A stretch of DNA of 64,000 nt from Paraburkholderia sp. D15 (GCF_029910215.1 NZ_CP110396.1:2852001-2916000); one strand, 5' to 3'. Shown: positions 8,172-19,885, numbered from the stretch's first letter. The notes: generated by a model not told the origin, from the sequence alone. Program-made: numbers and translations.

Positions 8172-8924
8172 ATGAATCGGATCGATCTGGAGGGACGCGT
8201 AGTCGTCATCACGGGCGGCGCGCGCGGTATCGGTTATGCGGTGGCGCAGCGCGCGCTCAATTCGGGCGCCTCCGTCGCGCTGTGGGACGTGGACGCGGAG
8301 CGCCTCGCGCGCAGCGAGCGCGAGTTGGGCGAACTCGGCAAGGTGACCGGCGTCGTCGTCGAACTCACGCAGGAAGCGGCCGTGGCGCAAGCGGTGGAAC
8401 ACACCGTGGCCGCCCACGGCGCGATCCACGTGCTGATCAACTGCGCGGGCATCACCGGCGGCAACGGCACGACGTGGGAACTCGAACCCGACGTGTGGCG
8501 CCGCGTGATCGACGTCAATCTGATCGGCCCGTATCTGACCTGCCGCGCGGTCGTGCCGCAAATGCTCAAGCAAGGCTATGGCCGCATCGTCAATATCGCG
8601 TCGGTGGCCGGCAAGGAGGGCAATCCGAACGCGTCGCACTACAGCGCGTCCAAGGCCGGGCTCATCGGTCTGACCAAATCGCTCGGCAAGGAACTCGCGA
8701 CGAAGAACATTCTCGTCAACGCCGTCACGCCCGCCGCCGCCAAAACCGAGATCTTCGATTCGATGTCGCAGCAGCACATCGACTACATGCTGTCGAAGAT
8801 TCCGATGAACCGCTTTCTGTTACCGGAGGAAGCGGCTTCGCTGATCCTGTGGTTATCGTCGGAAGACTGCGCGTTCAGCACGGGCTCGGTGTTCGATCTG
8901 TCGGGCGGTCGCGCGACGTACTGA
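8172..8924 (+). CDS. SDR oxidoreductase, probable 2-keto-3-deoxy-L-rhamnonate 4-dehydrogenase
   Basis: 250-residue classical short-chain dehydrogenase. The cofactor motif TGGARGIG (about residues 15-22), an Asp after the second strand (LWDVD) favouring NAD, NCAG, and the catalytic Ser/YxxxK (HYSASKAG) are all present. In the oxidative rhamnose pathway worked out for Sphingomonas, an SDR (LRA5) oxidises 2-keto-3-deoxy-L-rhamnonate to the 2,4-diketo acid. First-gene position beside L-rhamnonate dehydratase supports that role. Similar SDRs act on 2-keto-3-deoxy-L-fuconate, so sugar specificity is inferred from context. Confidence 0.75.
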   Translation: MNRIDLEGRVVVITGGARGIGYAVAQRALNSGASVALWDVDAERLARSERELGELGKVTGVVVELTQEAAVAQAVEHTVAAHGAIHVLINCAGITGGNGTTWELEPDVWRRVIDVNLIGPYLTCRAVVPQMLKQGYGRIVNIASVAGKEGNPNASHYSASKAGLIGLTKSLGKELATKNILVNAVTPAAAKTEIFDSMSQQHIDYMLSKIPMNRFLLPEEAASLILWLSSEDCAFSTGSVFDLSGGRATY

Positions 8925-9056
8925 GCGTGGCTTAGCGTCACGGCGCATCGGCAGGCGGCTCGACCCGGCGCCGTCGATCGCATGCCGCCGTACGCCGTCC
9001 CCGGCACAAAAATACGGCGCCGCCGCCAGGCCGGCGCCGCGATGGAGACAGACGAC

Positions 9057-10412
9057 ATGGACCCGCACGCGAGCGTCACGCCGAAGTCGCTGGAGTCACA
9101 GGAGTTGCTGGACTTGGTTAATGGCAAGGTCATGCGCCGGCTGTTGCCGTTTCTCCTGCTGATGTACGTGCTGGCGTTTCTCGATCGCGCCAATATCGGC
9201 TTCGCGCAGAAAGCGTTGCAGCACGACACGGGTCTATCGAATGCGGCCTTCGCGTTCGGCGCGGGCGTGTTCTTCGTCGGCTATGCGCTGTTCGAGGTGC
9301 CGAGCAATCTGCTGCTGCATCGATTCGGCGCGCGTGCGTGGATGTGCCGCATCATGGTCACGTGGGGGCTCGTTTCGGCGGCGATGTGTCTCGCGCATTC
9401 CGCCACGACGTTCTACGCGCTGCGCTTTCTGCTCGGCGTCGCCGAGGCGGGTTTCTTTCCCGGCGTGATCTATTACCTGACCCATTGGTTTCCGCAGCGG
9501 GCGAGGGCGCGTGCGGTCGGCGTGTTTTATTTCGGCGCGCCGCTGGCGTTTATTTTCGGTAGTCCGCTATCGGGCGCGTTGCTCGAACTGCATGGCGCGT
9601 TGGGTCTGGCCGGCTGGCAATGGCTGTTTCTGATCGAGGGCGTGCTGGCGTCGGCGGTCGGCGTGTGGGCGTTCTGGTATCTCGACAATCGACCCGAAGA
9701 CGCGCAATGGCTCGACAACGACGAGCGCGCCGGTCTGCGTGCCGCGCTCGACGACGACGCGCGCGCTGCCGCCACGCACGGACCGCATCGCATTCTCGCG
9801 GCGCTCGCGGATCGTCGTGTGCTGCTGCTCTCGCTGATCTACCTGCTGATCCAGATGAGCGTGTACGGCGTGATCTTCTATCTGCCGCAACAGGTCGCCG
9901 CGTTGCTCGGGACGTCGGTCGGTTTGCGCGTGGGGCTCGTCGCCGCGTTGCCGTGGCTGTGCGCGCTGGCCGTCACCGGGTACGTGCCGCGTCGCGCGGA
10001 TCGTACCGGCGGACACCGGCGCTGGGCGGTCGCGCTGCTGGTGCTCGCGGGGCTCGGCATCGGCGTGTCGGGACTCGCGCATAGCCCGGTGCTCGGCTTG
10101 CTCGCGCTGTGTTGCGCGGCCAGTGGTTTCATCGCCGCGCAGCCGCTGTTCTGGACCTTCCCCACGCGTTATCTGACCGGCGCGGCCGCCGCCGGCGGCA
10201 TCGCATTGATCAACTCGCTCGGCGGGCTCGGCGGCTTTATCGCGCCGAGTCTGCGCACCGCCGCCGAACGCGCGTTTGCGTCGACGTCGGCGGGACTTGT
10301 CGTGCTCGGCCTTTCGAGCCTGCTGGCCGCGCTGCTGATCGGCACGTTGCTGCGCCGCGAGCCAGGCGAGTCGCGCGACGCATTCCAACACTTATTGCAT
10401 CGCGCCCGTTAG
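9057..10412 (+). CDS. MFS transporter, anion:cation symporter family (L-rhamnonate/hexonate type)
   Basis: 451 residues with about 12 membrane segments. The family-specific early motif [11 protein letters not shown] after the first helix and the [14 protein letters not shown] segment identify the anion:cation symporter branch, which moves aldonates and related acids. Placement directly upstream of L-rhamnonate dehydratase suggests uptake of L-rhamnonate, as proposed for E. coli RhmT. The start at 9057 has GGAG 9 nt upstream; an ATG at 9042 would overlap that site. The substrate assignment is inference from the neighbour. Confidence 0.85.
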   Translation: MDPHASVTPKSLESQELLDLVNGKVMRRLLPFLLLMYVLAFLDRANIGFAQKALQHDTGLSNAAFAFGAGVFFVGYALFEVPSNLLLHRFGARAWMCRIMVTWGLVSAAMCLAHSATTFYALRFLLGVAEAGFFPGVIYYLTHWFPQRARARAVGVFYFGAPLAFIFGSPLSGALLELHGALGLAGWQWLFLIEGVLASAVGVWAFWYLDNRPEDAQWLDNDERAGLRAALDDDARAAATHGPHRILAALADRRVLLLSLIYLLIQMSVYGVIFYLPQQVAALLGTSVGLRVGLVAALPWLCALAVTGYVPRRADRTGGHRRWAVALLVLAGLGIGVSGLAHSPVLGLLALCCAASGFIAAQPLFWTFPTRYLTGAAAAGGIALINSLGGLGGFIAPSLRTAAERAFASTSAGLVVLGLSSLLAALLIGTLLRREPGESRDAFQHLLHRAR

Positions 10413-10467
10413 GCGCAGGGTCGGCTGCATCGTCGCCGACGTACTCATTCATCACGGAGCCTTCCTC

Positions 10468-11646
10468 ATGGCCATGCCTACCATCCGGCACGTGCGTGCC
10501 TTCATCGTCCGCGGCGGCGGCGCCGATTATCACGATCAGCCCGGCGGTCACTGGATCGACGATCACATTGCCACGCCGATGGCGCGCTATCCGGAGTACC
10601 GGCAAAGCCGCCAGTCGTTCGGGATCAACGTGCTCGGCACGCTGGTGGTGGAGATCGAGGCGAGCGACGGCACTGTCGGCTTCGCGGTGACCACGGGCGG
10701 CGAGATCGGCGCGTTCATCGTCGAGAAGCATCTCGCGCGCTTTCTCGAAGGGCAGCTCGTGACCGACATCGAGAAGATGTGGGATCAGATGTACTTCTCG
10801 ACGCTGTACTACGGCCGCAAGGGCGTGGTGCTGAATACGATTTCCGGCGTCGATCTCGCACTGTGGGATCTGCTCGCGAAAGTGCGCAAGGAGCCGGTGT
10901 ACCAGCTATTGGGCGGCCCGGTGCGCGATGAACTCGTGTTCTACGCGACGGGCGCGCGGCCGGATCTCGCGAAGGAGATGGGGTTCATCGGCGGCAAGCT
11001 GCCGTTGCAGCACGGTCCGGCCGAAGGCGAAGCGGGCCTCAAGCAGAACCTCGACAAACTCGCCGACATGCGCTCGCGCGTCGGCGACGATTTCTGGCTG
11101 ATGTACGACTGCTGGATGAGTCTGGATGTGCCGTACGCGACCCGCCTCGCGCAGGGGGCACACGAGTACGGCCTGAAGTGGATCGAAGAGTGCCTGCCGC
11201 CGGACGACTACTGGGGTTACGCCGAACTGCGCCGCAACGTGCCGCGCGGCATGATGGTATCGACCGGCGAGCACGAAGCGACGCGCTGGGGTTTTCGCAT
11301 GCTGCTGGAGATGCAGTGCTGCGATCTGATCCAGCCGGATGTCGGCTGGTGCGGCGGCATCACCGAGTTGATCAAGATCTCCGCGCTAGCGGATGCGCAC
11401 AATGTGATGGTCGTGCCGCACGGTTCGTCGGTGTACAGCTATCACTTCGTCGTCACGCGTCACAACTCGCCGTTCTCGGAGTTCCTGATGATGGCGCCGA
11501 AAGCCGACGAGGTCGTGCCGATGTTCACCCCGCTGCTGCTCGATGAACCGGTGCCGGTAAATGGCCGCATGAAGGTGCCGGATACGCCGGGATTCGGCGT
11601 GCGGCTGAATCCGGAATGCGCGCTGGTGCGGCCGTATCCGCGCTGA
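10468..11646 (+). CDS. rhmD: L-rhamnonate dehydratase (enolase superfamily)
   Basis: 392 residues, converting L-rhamnonate to 2-keto-3-deoxy-L-rhamnonate with Mg2+. It closely follows the known E. coli enzyme: the N-terminal [11 protein letters not shown] segment with substrate-binding His, [13 protein letters not shown], the metal ligands in [14 protein letters not shown] and STGEHE, and the catalytic base region [11 protein letters not shown]. The C-terminal DTPGFGV motif is also shared. The start at 10468 has GGAG upstream. This is the most diagnostic gene for calling the locus L-rhamnose catabolism. Confidence 0.95.
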   Translation: MAMPTIRHVRAFIVRGGGADYHDQPGGHWIDDHIATPMARYPEYRQSRQSFGINVLGTLVVEIEASDGTVGFAVTTGGEIGAFIVEKHLARFLEGQLVTDIEKMWDQMYFSTLYYGRKGVVLNTISGVDLALWDLLAKVRKEPVYQLLGGPVRDELVFYATGARPDLAKEMGFIGGKLPLQHGPAEGEAGLKQNLDKLADMRSRVGDDFWLMYDCWMSLDVPYATRLAQGAHEYGLKWIEECLPPDDYWGYAELRRNVPRGMMVSTGEHEATRWGFRMLLEMQCCDLIQPDVGWCGGITELIKISALADAHNVMVVPHGSSVYSYHFVVTRHNSPFSEFLMMAPKADEVVPMFTPLLLDEPVPVNGRMKVPDTPGFGVRLNPECALVRPYPR

Positions 11647-11651
11647 TGGGG

Positions 11652-11705
11652 TTGACGGTGCTGACGCTACTGACGGTGCTAACGGTGCTAACGGTGCTGA
11701 CGGTA
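11652..11705. repeat. Short direct repeats between rhmD and the rhamnose dehydrogenase gene
   Basis: Several 9-bp units close to ACGGTGCTA/G recur with small changes in the gap after rhmD. No function is visible; the units end before the ribosome-binding site of the next gene. Confidence 0.6.
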
Positions 11706-11754
11706 CGAATGGCCGATGCGAACGATGCGACGGATTTCAAACAGGGAGAATGAC

Positions 11755-12537
11755 GTGCTGCTCAAGGACAAGGTCGTGATCGTCACCGGCGGCTCGCGCG
11801 GCATCGGCCGCGCGATAGCCGTTGCATGCGCAACCGAAGGCGCGGACGTGGCGATCAACTACTGGGGCGACAACGACGCATCGTACGGACGCCGTTCCGC
11901 CGTCGCGGAAGTGGTCGAGCAGATCGAGGCGCTCGGGCGGCGCGTGATCGCGGTGGAAGGCAATGTCGCCGCCCGCGAGACGGGCCAGCAACTGGTGCGC
12001 CATGCGGTGGAAGCGTTCGGCAAGGTCGACGTGCTCGCGAGCAACGCGGGCATCTGTCCGTTCCACGCGTTTCTCGACATGCCGCCGGAGGTGCTGGAAT
12101 CGACGGTCGCGGTCAATCTGAACGGCGCGTTCTATGTCACGCAAGCGGTCGCGCAGCAGATGAAGGCGCAGGGCAACGGCGGCGCGATCGTCGCGACCAG
12201 TTCGATCAGCGCGCTGGTGGGCGGCGGCATGCAGACGCATTACACGCCGACCAAGGCGGGCGTGCATTCGCTGATGCAGTCGTGCGCGGTTGCATTGGGG
12301 CCGTACGGCATTCGCTGCAACTCGGTCATGCCCGGCACCATCGCGACGGATCTGAATGCGGAAGATCTCGCCGACGAAGCGAAGAAAGCCTACTTCGAAA
12401 AGCGCATTCCGCTGGGGCGTCTCGGCCGTCCGGAAGATGTCGCCGATTGCGTGGTGTTTCTCGCGTCGGAGCGTGCGCGCTATGTGACCGGCGCCGCGTT
12501 GCTGGTGGACGGCGGTTTGTTCGTCAACCTGCAATAA
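11755..12537 (+). CDS. L-rhamnose 1-dehydrogenase [NAD(P)+] (SDR)
   Basis: 260 residues, oxidising L-rhamnose to L-rhamnono-lactone, the first step of the oxidative pathway. TGGSRGIGRA (cofactor loop), SNAGICPF, SSISALVGGG and the YTPTKAG active-site block match bacterial L-rhamnose dehydrogenases, with which the whole protein reads as near-identical from memory, including INYWGDNDASYG. Translation starts at a GTG (11755) with AGGGAG 6 nt upstream; the ATG at 11716 has no such site. It ends 27 nt before the convergent LysR gene. Confidence 0.93.
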   Translation: MLLKDKVVIVTGGSRGIGRAIAVACATEGADVAINYWGDNDASYGRRSAVAEVVEQIEALGRRVIAVEGNVAARETGQQLVRHAVEAFGKVDVLASNAGICPFHAFLDMPPEVLESTVAVNLNGAFYVTQAVAQQMKAQGNGGAIVATSSISALVGGGMQTHYTPTKAGVHSLMQSCAVALGPYGIRCNSVMPGTIATDLNAEDLADEAKKAYFEKRIPLGRLGRPEDVADCVVFLASERARYVTGAALLVDGGLFVNLQ

Positions 12538-12564
12538 CCACACGACGACCGCGCGATGCCGCTG

Positions 12565-13590
12565 TCAATTCACCTGAGCGGAACTCGACGCGGCAACCGC
12601 CGCTGGTGCCGCTGCCGGCGCACTCGCGGCAGGCAACGCCGCATCGTCGCGCGCGAGCTTGCGCGAGAAACCGCGCAACAGGTCGATGAAACGCAGCGCC
12701 GGTTCGGCGAGCGCTTCTTCCTTGCGCGTGAGAATGCCGAAGCCCGCGAGACTTTTCCCGATTTCCAGCGGCAACGCGACCAGCAGCTTGCCGCGCAGAT
12801 GATCGCGTACGACGGACTCCGGCAGCATCGCCACCGCGTCGTAATTCTCCAGCAATTGCAGCGTCGCGAAGATCGACGCGCATTCGGTCAGATTCACCGG
12901 CGTGGCCAGCCCCGCGCGTGCCAGTTCCTCTTCGAACAGCACGCGCGCCGGACTGGTCACCGGTTGCGCGACCCACGGCCAGTCGATCAGTTCGGCGAGC
13001 GTGATGCGCGTGCGCCCGGCCAGCGGATGCACGGCACGCACCACCAGCAGCAGGGTCTCGCGCGCCAGCGGCTCGAAACTGAAATCGTTGTGCTGGAGAG
13101 GATTGGTCAGACGCCCGAGCGCCAGATCGACTTCGCGGCGATGCAGCAACTGCACCACCTGGTCGCTGGTCTCGCCGAGAATGCGCACGTTCAGCAGCGG
13201 GCTCTCGGTTTTCAGCGCGGCGACCGACATGGCGAGCAGATCCGGCGCGGCGCCCATGATCGCGCCGACGGTCAACTGACCGTGTCCGCCGCGGCGTTTC
13301 ACGTCGAGATCTTCGGCGAAGCGGGTCAACTCGGCGAGCGCGCGGCGCGCGTAGGCGAGGGTGACGACACCGAGCGGCGTGGGCGTCATGCCGCGCGCGT
13401 TGCGCTCGAACAGCAGGAAGCCGAAGGCCTCCTCGATGTCGCCGAGCATGCGGCTCGCGCTCGGCTGCGCGACGTTGACGGCCTCGGCGGCCTGGTGGAG
13501 ATTGCGGGCGTCGTCGAGGGCGACGAGCAGGGCAAGATGCTTGAATTTGAGCCGGTTGACGAGTGCGACGGCAGCGGAGTGTTGGCTCAT
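12565..13590 (-). CDS. LysR-family regulator of the L-rhamnose cluster
   Basis: 341 residues. The N-terminal winged helix (LVALDDARNLHQAAEAVNVAQPSASR, then FERNARGMTPTPLG) and the periplasmic-binding-like effector domain are standard LysR. Its GalR/CbL-like sensor region (RHxEVDLALGRL type) suggests a sugar or sugar-acid inducer. It is transcribed divergently from the rhamnose mutarotase operon with a 141-nt shared region, the usual arrangement for a local LysR activator. The C-terminus has an Ala/Pro/Ser-rich tail of about 25 residues outside the fold. Rhamnose loci of other bacteria use DeoR- or AraC-type regulators, so the LysR choice is notable. Confidence 0.9.
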   Translation of the reverse strand: MSQHSAAVALVNRLKFKHLALLVALDDARNLHQAAEAVNVAQPSASRMLGDIEEAFGFLLFERNARGMTPTPLGVVTLAYARRALAELTRFAEDLDVKRRGGHGQLTVGAIMGAAPDLLAMSVAALKTESPLLNVRILGETSDQVVQLLHRREVDLALGRLTNPLQHNDFSFEPLARETLLLVVRAVHPLAGRTRITLAELIDWPWVAQPVTSPARVLFEEELARAGLATPVNLTECASIFATLQLLENYDAVAMLPESVVRDHLRGKLLVALPLEIGKSLAGFGILTRKEEALAEPALRFIDLLRGFSRKLARDDAALPAASAPAAAPAAVAASSSAQVN

Positions 13591-13640
13591 GGCTCGCTCG
13601 GTGCGATTCGGTTTGTGGATCGCCCAATCCCAACAACGGA

Positions 13641-13668
13641 TTGATGCTATCGACGCAGGAATTATAGT
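13641..13668 (+). promoter_or_regulatory. Promoter of the mutarotase-lactonase-ABC operon
   Basis: TTGATG at 13641-13646, 16-nt spacer, TATAGT at 13663-13668, about 65 nt before the mutarotase start. An inverted pair TGATGC (13642-13647) and GCATCA (13670-13675) frames the promoter, and CGGATTG (13637-13643) overlaps the -35 box. These words recur at 8005-8022. A LysR binding site is a reasonable guess. Confidence 0.55.
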
Positions 13669-13731
13669 CGCATCAGACGCTTGAACGCTTCGCAGCAAAA
13701 GCGCCCGACAGACGACGGGAGACAGGCCGCA

Positions 13732-14055
13732 ATGGAGACAATCGCTTTCCGGATGGTGCTCAACCCCGGCATGCGCGAGGAATACGAACGACGTCATGCG
13801 CAAATCTGGCCGGAACTGGTTGACGCATTGCACAACGCCGGCGTGCGCGACTACCGGATCTTCTTCGACGAAGACTCGCATCATCTGTTCGCCGTGCTCA
13901 CGCGCACGAGCGAGCACACCATGGATGAACTGCCGCGGCTCGACGTGATGCGCAAATGGTGGGATTACATGGCCGACATCATGCAGACCACGCCCGATCA
14001 CACGCCGCGGCAACAGCCGCTCGAACCCGTGTTTCATCTGAACTCGATGAGCTGA
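13732..14055 (+). CDS. rhaM: L-rhamnose mutarotase
   Basis: 107 residues, interconverting alpha and beta anomers of L-rhamnose. The family signature near the N-terminus ([20 protein letters not shown], with the catalytic His in [11 protein letters not shown]) and the later [11 protein letters not shown] segment are plain. The start at 13732 has GGGAG about 12 nt upstream; the longer frame is not supported. First gene of the operon that also encodes the lactonase and the importer. Confidence 0.95.
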   Translation: METIAFRMVLNPGMREEYERRHAQIWPELVDALHNAGVRDYRIFFDEDSHHLFAVLTRTSEHTMDELPRLDVMRKWWDYMADIMQTTPDHTPRQQPLEPVFHLNSMS

Positions 14056-14125
14056 ACTCGATGAGCTGACGCGCGCGCGTCGTCCGACGCGCCCGCAACG
14101 ATCTTCACCGGACGGAGGATGTCGC

Positions 14126-15019
14126 ATGCAGGTGGTCGATTCACATATCCATTTGTGGGATCTGAAGACGCATCGCTATCCGTGGCTGGACAACCCCGGG
14201 GTGTCCTTCGTCGGCGATGCGCGCGACCTCAAGCACGACTATCTGCTCGACGATCTCCTGAACGAAGCGGGCGACATCGAGGTGCTGAAGCTGGTGCACG
14301 TCGAGGCCAATCACGATCCCGCCGATCCGGTCGAGGAAACCCGCTGGTTGCAATCCGTCGCGCAGCGCGCCGGGTCGCGCGGCATGCCGAACGCGATCGT
14401 CGCGGCGGTGGATCTGTCCGCGCCGGATGCGCCCGCGCTGCTCGAAGCGCACGCGGGATTCGCCAACACGCGCGGCATCCGCCAGATTCTCAATGTGCAC
14501 GCCACCAGACTGTTCGATTACGTCGGCCGCCATTACATGCGCGAGCCGCGCTGGCGCGAGCATTTCGCGCTGCTGCGCCGCTACGGCATGTCGTTCGATC
14601 TGCAGCTTTATCCGTCGCAGATGGAAGAGGCCGCCGCGCTCGCACGCGCGCACGGCGACACGCTGCTGATCGTCAATCACGCGGGGATGTTCGTGGACCG
14701 CGACAGCGTCGCCGGTTATCGGGCGTGGCGCGACGGCATGCGCATGCTGGCCGCCTGCCCGAACGTGGCCGTCAAGATCAGCGGTCTCGCGATGTTCGAT
14801 CATCGCTGGACGATAGAAAGCCTGCGTCCGTACGTGCTCGAAACGATCGACACATTCGGCGTTGAGCGCGCCATGTTCGCGTCGAACTTTCCGGTCGACC
14901 GGTTGTTCGGTTCGTACGCCGACCTGTGGCATGCGTATGCGGCGATCGTCGGTGGCGCGAGCGACGCGGAGAAGGACGCGCTGTTCCGGCGCAACGCGGA
15001 ACGTTGCTACCGCATCTGA
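14126..15019 (+). CDS. Amidohydrolase-family sugar lactonase (probable L-rhamnono-lactonase)
   Basis: 297 residues, COG3618 type. The metal-binding DSHIHLWDL at the very start, VHVEANHD, the LIVNHAGM histidine strand and the closing [11 protein letters not shown] motif match fuconolactonase/rhamnonolactonase proteins. It should open L-rhamnono-lactone to L-rhamnonate, linking the dehydrogenase to the dehydratase. ATG at 14126 with GGAGG 8 nt upstream. Specificity between rhamnono- and fucono-lactone comes from context only. Confidence 0.85.
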   Translation: MQVVDSHIHLWDLKTHRYPWLDNPGVSFVGDARDLKHDYLLDDLLNEAGDIEVLKLVHVEANHDPADPVEETRWLQSVAQRAGSRGMPNAIVAAVDLSAPDAPALLEAHAGFANTRGIRQILNVHATRLFDYVGRHYMREPRWREHFALLRRYGMSFDLQLYPSQMEEAAALARAHGDTLLIVNHAGMFVDRDSVAGYRAWRDGMRMLAACPNVAVKISGLAMFDHRWTIESLRPYVLETIDTFGVERAMFASNFPVDRLFGSYADLWHAYAAIVGGASDAEKDALFRRNAERCYRI

Positions 15020-15069
15020 CGCCGCGCGGTGTTGACGCAAGTGTTGTCGAAAAATCAGGGAGACACGCA

Positions 15070-16592
<1,523 letters not shown>

Positions 16593-16596
<4 letters not shown>

Positions 16597-17651
16597 TGCG
16601 CCACTCGTCCACTCATCCCGCGCCGGTGCAGCCGGGCATCGTCAAACGCAACGGCGGCACGCCTGGCGGTTTCGTCGCGGGCCTTGCGAAGAGCCGCGAG
16701 ACGACGCTGTTCGTCGTGCTGATTCTGCTGATCGCCGGTACCGGGCTCGCGAAGCCGCAGTTTCTGAATCTGCAGAATCTGCGCGACGTATTGCTCAACG
16801 TGTCGATCATCAGTCTGTTGACCGCCGGCATGACGGTCGTGATCCTGATGCGCCACATCGATCTCTCGGTGGGCTCGACGGTCGGCATCAGCGCGTACGC
16901 GGTCGGTAGTCTGTACGTCGCGTTTCCGCATATGCCGGTCGTCGTCGCGCTGGGCGCGGGTCTCGCGATCGGCCTCGTGGCGGGCAGCATCAATGCGCTG
17001 CTGGTCGCGGTGGGGCGTGTGCCGTCACTGGTCGCGACGCTCTCCACGCTGTACATCTTTCGCGGCGCCGACTATGCATGGGTGCACGGCGGCCAGATCA
17101 ACGCCACCAGTCTGCCCGACGCCTACTCGCGGCTCGCGACCGGCACCTTGCTCGGCATACCGACGCTCGCGCTGATCGCGATCGTCGTGCTGCTCGGTCT
17201 CGCGATGTATCTGAAGCAGTTTCGCGGCGGCCGCGAGCATTACGCGATCGGTTCGAACCCGGAGGCGGCGCGGCTCGCCGGCGTGAATGTCGAGCGCCGT
17301 GTGATGGCCGGTTTTCTGCTGTCCGGCGCGATTGCCGGCTTCGCCGGCGCGCTGTGGCTCGCGCGTTTCGGCACCGTCGACGCGAGCACCGCGAAGGGCA
17401 TCGAATTGCAGGTGGTCGCCGCGGCGGTGGTGGGCAGCGTCGCGATTACCGGCGGCGTGGGCACGATACTCGGCGCCACGCTCGGCGCGCTGGTGCTCGG
17501 CGTGATCAGCATCGCGCTGGTCGTGCTGCACGTGTCGCCGTTCTGGGAGCAGGCGATTCAAGGCGCGCTGATCGTCGCGGCGATTACCGCCGACACGCTG
17601 CTCGCGCGCTCCGTCGCCAAACGCATGATGAGGAAACGCGACCATGGCTAA
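16593..17651 (+). CDS. rhaP: Sugar ABC transporter permease (RhaP type)
   Basis: 352-residue inner-membrane protein of the RbsC/AraH family. [13 protein letters not shown], the hallmark of these permeases, lies about residue 90, and [14 protein letters not shown] in the cytoplasmic loop about 210-225. Hydrophobic segments run almost the full length after a cytoplasmic N-terminus of about 35 residues. The ATG at 16593 overlaps the ATPase stop. It pairs with the following permease to form a heterodimeric channel. Confidence 0.9.
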
Positions 17652-18660
17652 ACCCGATTCCGCGCTGCTCACGCGCAAACGCGAAACCCCGCTGCAGTGG
17701 GAAGTGCTGCTGGTGATCGTGCTGATTCTGTCGCTGGTGCTTGGCCGGGTGTTGTCGCCGGTGTTTCTGACGGGAGCGAACCTGAGCAACGTGCTTGCCG
17801 ATCTGACCGAGATCGCGTTGATGGCATTGCCGATGACGTTGATCATCGTCGCGGCCGAGATCGATCTGTCGGTGGCGTCGGTGCTCGGCGCGTCGAGCGC
17901 GTTGATGGGCGTGCTGTGGCACATGGGTTTGCCGATGCCGGTGGTGATCGTGCTCGTGCTGATCGCGGGCGCGTTGGCCGGGTTGCTGAACGGGCTCGTG
18001 ATCGTCAAGCTCAATCTCCCTTCGCTCGCGGTCACCATCGGCACGCTCGCGCTGTTTCGCGGGCTTGCCTATGTGCTGCTCGGCGATCAGGCGGTCGCGG
18101 ATTTCCCGGCGGCGTACACGGCGTTCGGCATGGATACGGTCGGCGCGAGCTTCATTCCGTTGCCGTTCGCGATCGTGATCGTCGGCGCGGTTCTGTTTAC
18201 CGTGCTGCTGCAGGCCACCGCGTTCGGCCGCAGCCTGTATGCGATCGGCGCGAATCCGACCGCCGCCGCGTTCTCCGGCATCGAAACCGCCAAACTGCGT
18301 TTGCGGCTCTTCGTGCTGTCCGGCGCGATGAGCGCGCTGGCCGGAGTCGTCTATACGCTGCGGTTCACCAGCGCGCGCGGCGACAACGGCGAGGGCTTCG
18401 AGTTGTCGGTGATCGCGGCGGTGCTGTTTGGCGGCGTCAGCATTTTCGGCGGACGCGGTTCGATGATCGGCGTGCTGCTGTCGCTGCTGATCATCGGCGT
18501 GCTGAAAAACGCGTTGACACTCGACGACGTGTCCAGCGAAACGCTGACCATCGTCACCGGCGTGCTGCTGCTGGCCTCGGTGCTGATTCCGAATCTGGTG
18601 GCGCGCTGGCGCGCGGCGCGCGACCGGCGCTTCATCGCGCGGTCCGCTTCTTCCGGTTAA
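17644..18660 (+). CDS. rhaQ: Sugar ABC transporter permease (RhaQ type)
   Basis: 338 residues, the second RbsC-like permease. EIDLSVASVLGASSALMG and GANPTAAAFSGIETAK are its versions of the family motifs. It overlaps the first permease by 8 nt, showing translational coupling. Two distinct permeases with a double-domain ATPase and a family 4 (ribose-type) binding protein reproduce the rhizobial rhamnose importer layout. Confidence 0.9.
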   Translation: MAKPDSALLTRKRETPLQWEVLLVIVLILSLVLGRVLSPVFLTGANLSNVLADLTEIALMALPMTLIIVAAEIDLSVASVLGASSALMGVLWHMGLPMPVVIVLVLIAGALAGLLNGLVIVKLNLPSLAVTIGTLALFRGLAYVLLGDQAVADFPAAYTAFGMDTVGASFIPLPFAIVIVGAVLFTVLLQATAFGRSLYAIGANPTAAAFSGIETAKLRLRLFVLSGAMSALAGVVYTLRFTSARGDNGEGFELSVIAAVLFGGVSIFGGRGSMIGVLLSLLIIGVLKNALTLDDVSSETLTIVTGVLLLASVLIPNLVARWRAARDRRFIARSASSG

Positions 18661-18744
18661 CGTTTTATCCCTGTCTGCGAAAACAACGTCTTACGACCGA
18701 TAACCCGGACACCGTCACGTCCAACAACAAGCAGGAGACACGTC

Positions 18745-19752
18745 ATGCTCAAACCTCTACGTCACACCGGCGCGGCCGCGCTTTGCGTCGCGCTGCTCGC
18801 GATCAGTTGCGCGGCCTCCGCCGCCGGGCTGAAGAGCAACCTGAAGATCGCCTTCGTGCCGAAGCAGATCAACAACCCGTACGAAGTGATCGCCGACGAC
18901 GGCGGCATGGCCGCGATCAAGGAATTCGGCGGCGTGGGCAAGGTGGTGGGGCCGTCGGATGCGGGCGCGTCGTCGCAGGTGCAATACATCAACACGTTGA
19001 TTACGCAACGGCAGGACGCGATCGTGATCGCGGCCAACGACGCGAATGCGGTCGTGCCGTATCTGAAGAAGGCGATGTCGCAAGGCATCAAGGTCGTCAC
19101 CTTCGACTCGGACACGGCGCCGGAGGGACGCCAGCTGTTCGTCAATCAGGCGAACGCGGAGGGCATCGGCCGCGGGCAGATTCAGCTCGTGTCGAAACTG
19201 ATGGGCGGCGAGGGCGAATTCGCGATTCTGTCGGCCACGCCGAACGCGACCAATCAGAACACCTGGATCAAGTGGATGCAGGAGGAACTGAAGAAGCCCG
19301 AGTACGCGAAGATCAAGCTCGTGAAGATCGCCTACGGCAATGACGACGATCAGAAATCCTTCGTGGAAACGCAGGGCTTGTTGCAGGCGTATCCGAACCT
19401 GAAGGCGATCGTCGCGCCGACCACGGTGGGGATCGCGGCGGCGGCGCGTTATATCTCGTCGTCGTCGAGCAAGGGCAAGGTCGCGGTGACGGGGCTCGGC
19501 ACGCCGAACCAGATGCGGGCGTTCGTGAAGAACGGCACGGTGAAGGCGTTCCAGTTGTGGGACCCGAACCAGCTCGGCTATCTGGCGGCGTACGCGGCGG
19601 CGGCGTTGGCGTCGGGCACGATCACCGGCAAGGAAGGCGAATCGTTCGATGCGGGCAAGCTCGGCAAACGGACCATTGGCGCGCAAGGCGAAATCATTCT
19701 TGGACCGCCGACGACGTTCGATTCGAGCAATATCGACAACTTCAATTTCTGA
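18745..19752 (+). CDS. rhaS: L-rhamnose ABC transporter substrate-binding protein (RhaS type)
   Basis: 335 residues. Signal peptide MLKPLRHTGAAALCVALLA..., probable cleavage near ASAAG (about residue 28). The mature protein is a ribose-type periplasmic binding protein: KIAFVPKQINNPY at the start, ITQRQDAIVIAANDANAV, and the hinge-crossing SATPNATNQN. This wording matches rhamnose-binding RhaS proteins. ATG at 18745 with GGAGA 9 nt upstream. It is last in the operon, 84 nt after the permease, and a strong terminator follows. Confidence 0.92.
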   Translation: MLKPLRHTGAAALCVALLAISCAASAAGLKSNLKIAFVPKQINNPYEVIADDGGMAAIKEFGGVGKVVGPSDAGASSQVQYINTLITQRQDAIVIAANDANAVVPYLKKAMSQGIKVVTFDSDTAPEGRQLFVNQANAEGIGRGQIQLVSKLMGGEGEFAILSATPNATNQNTWIKWMQEELKKPEYAKIKLVKIAYGNDDDQKSFVETQGLLQAYPNLKAIVAPTTVGIAAAARYISSSSSKGKVAVTGLGTPNQMRAFVKNGTVKAFQLWDPNQLGYLAAYAAAALASGTITGKEGESFDAGKLGKRTIGAQGEIILGPPTTFDSSNIDNFNF

Positions 19753-19786
19753 TGTCGGTGTGATGCGCTGAAGGGCAGGTTGCAAG

Positions 19787-19826
19787 ACAAAGCGTGCCGG
19801 GCGAGAGACTGCCCGGCACGCTTTGT
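19787..19826. terminator. Bidirectional terminator between rhaS and porin
   Basis: A perfect 16-bp stem (arms 19787-19802 and 19811-19826, 8-nt loop). The right arm ends in CTTTGT followed by TCTTTCC, and the left arm mirrors this for the minus strand. It sits between convergent genes and should end both transcripts. Confidence 0.85.
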
Positions 19827-19885
19827 TCTTTCCGGAAAGACGATGCGCCGGCGGCGACGCGTGTCTCTCCCGTCGTCGCACGCCA

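Noticed and set aside
7937-8935. Long plus-strand frame overlapping the SDR gene
   Set aside because: The overlapping +1 frame encodes a complete SDR with all motifs; this one is Arg-rich shadow.
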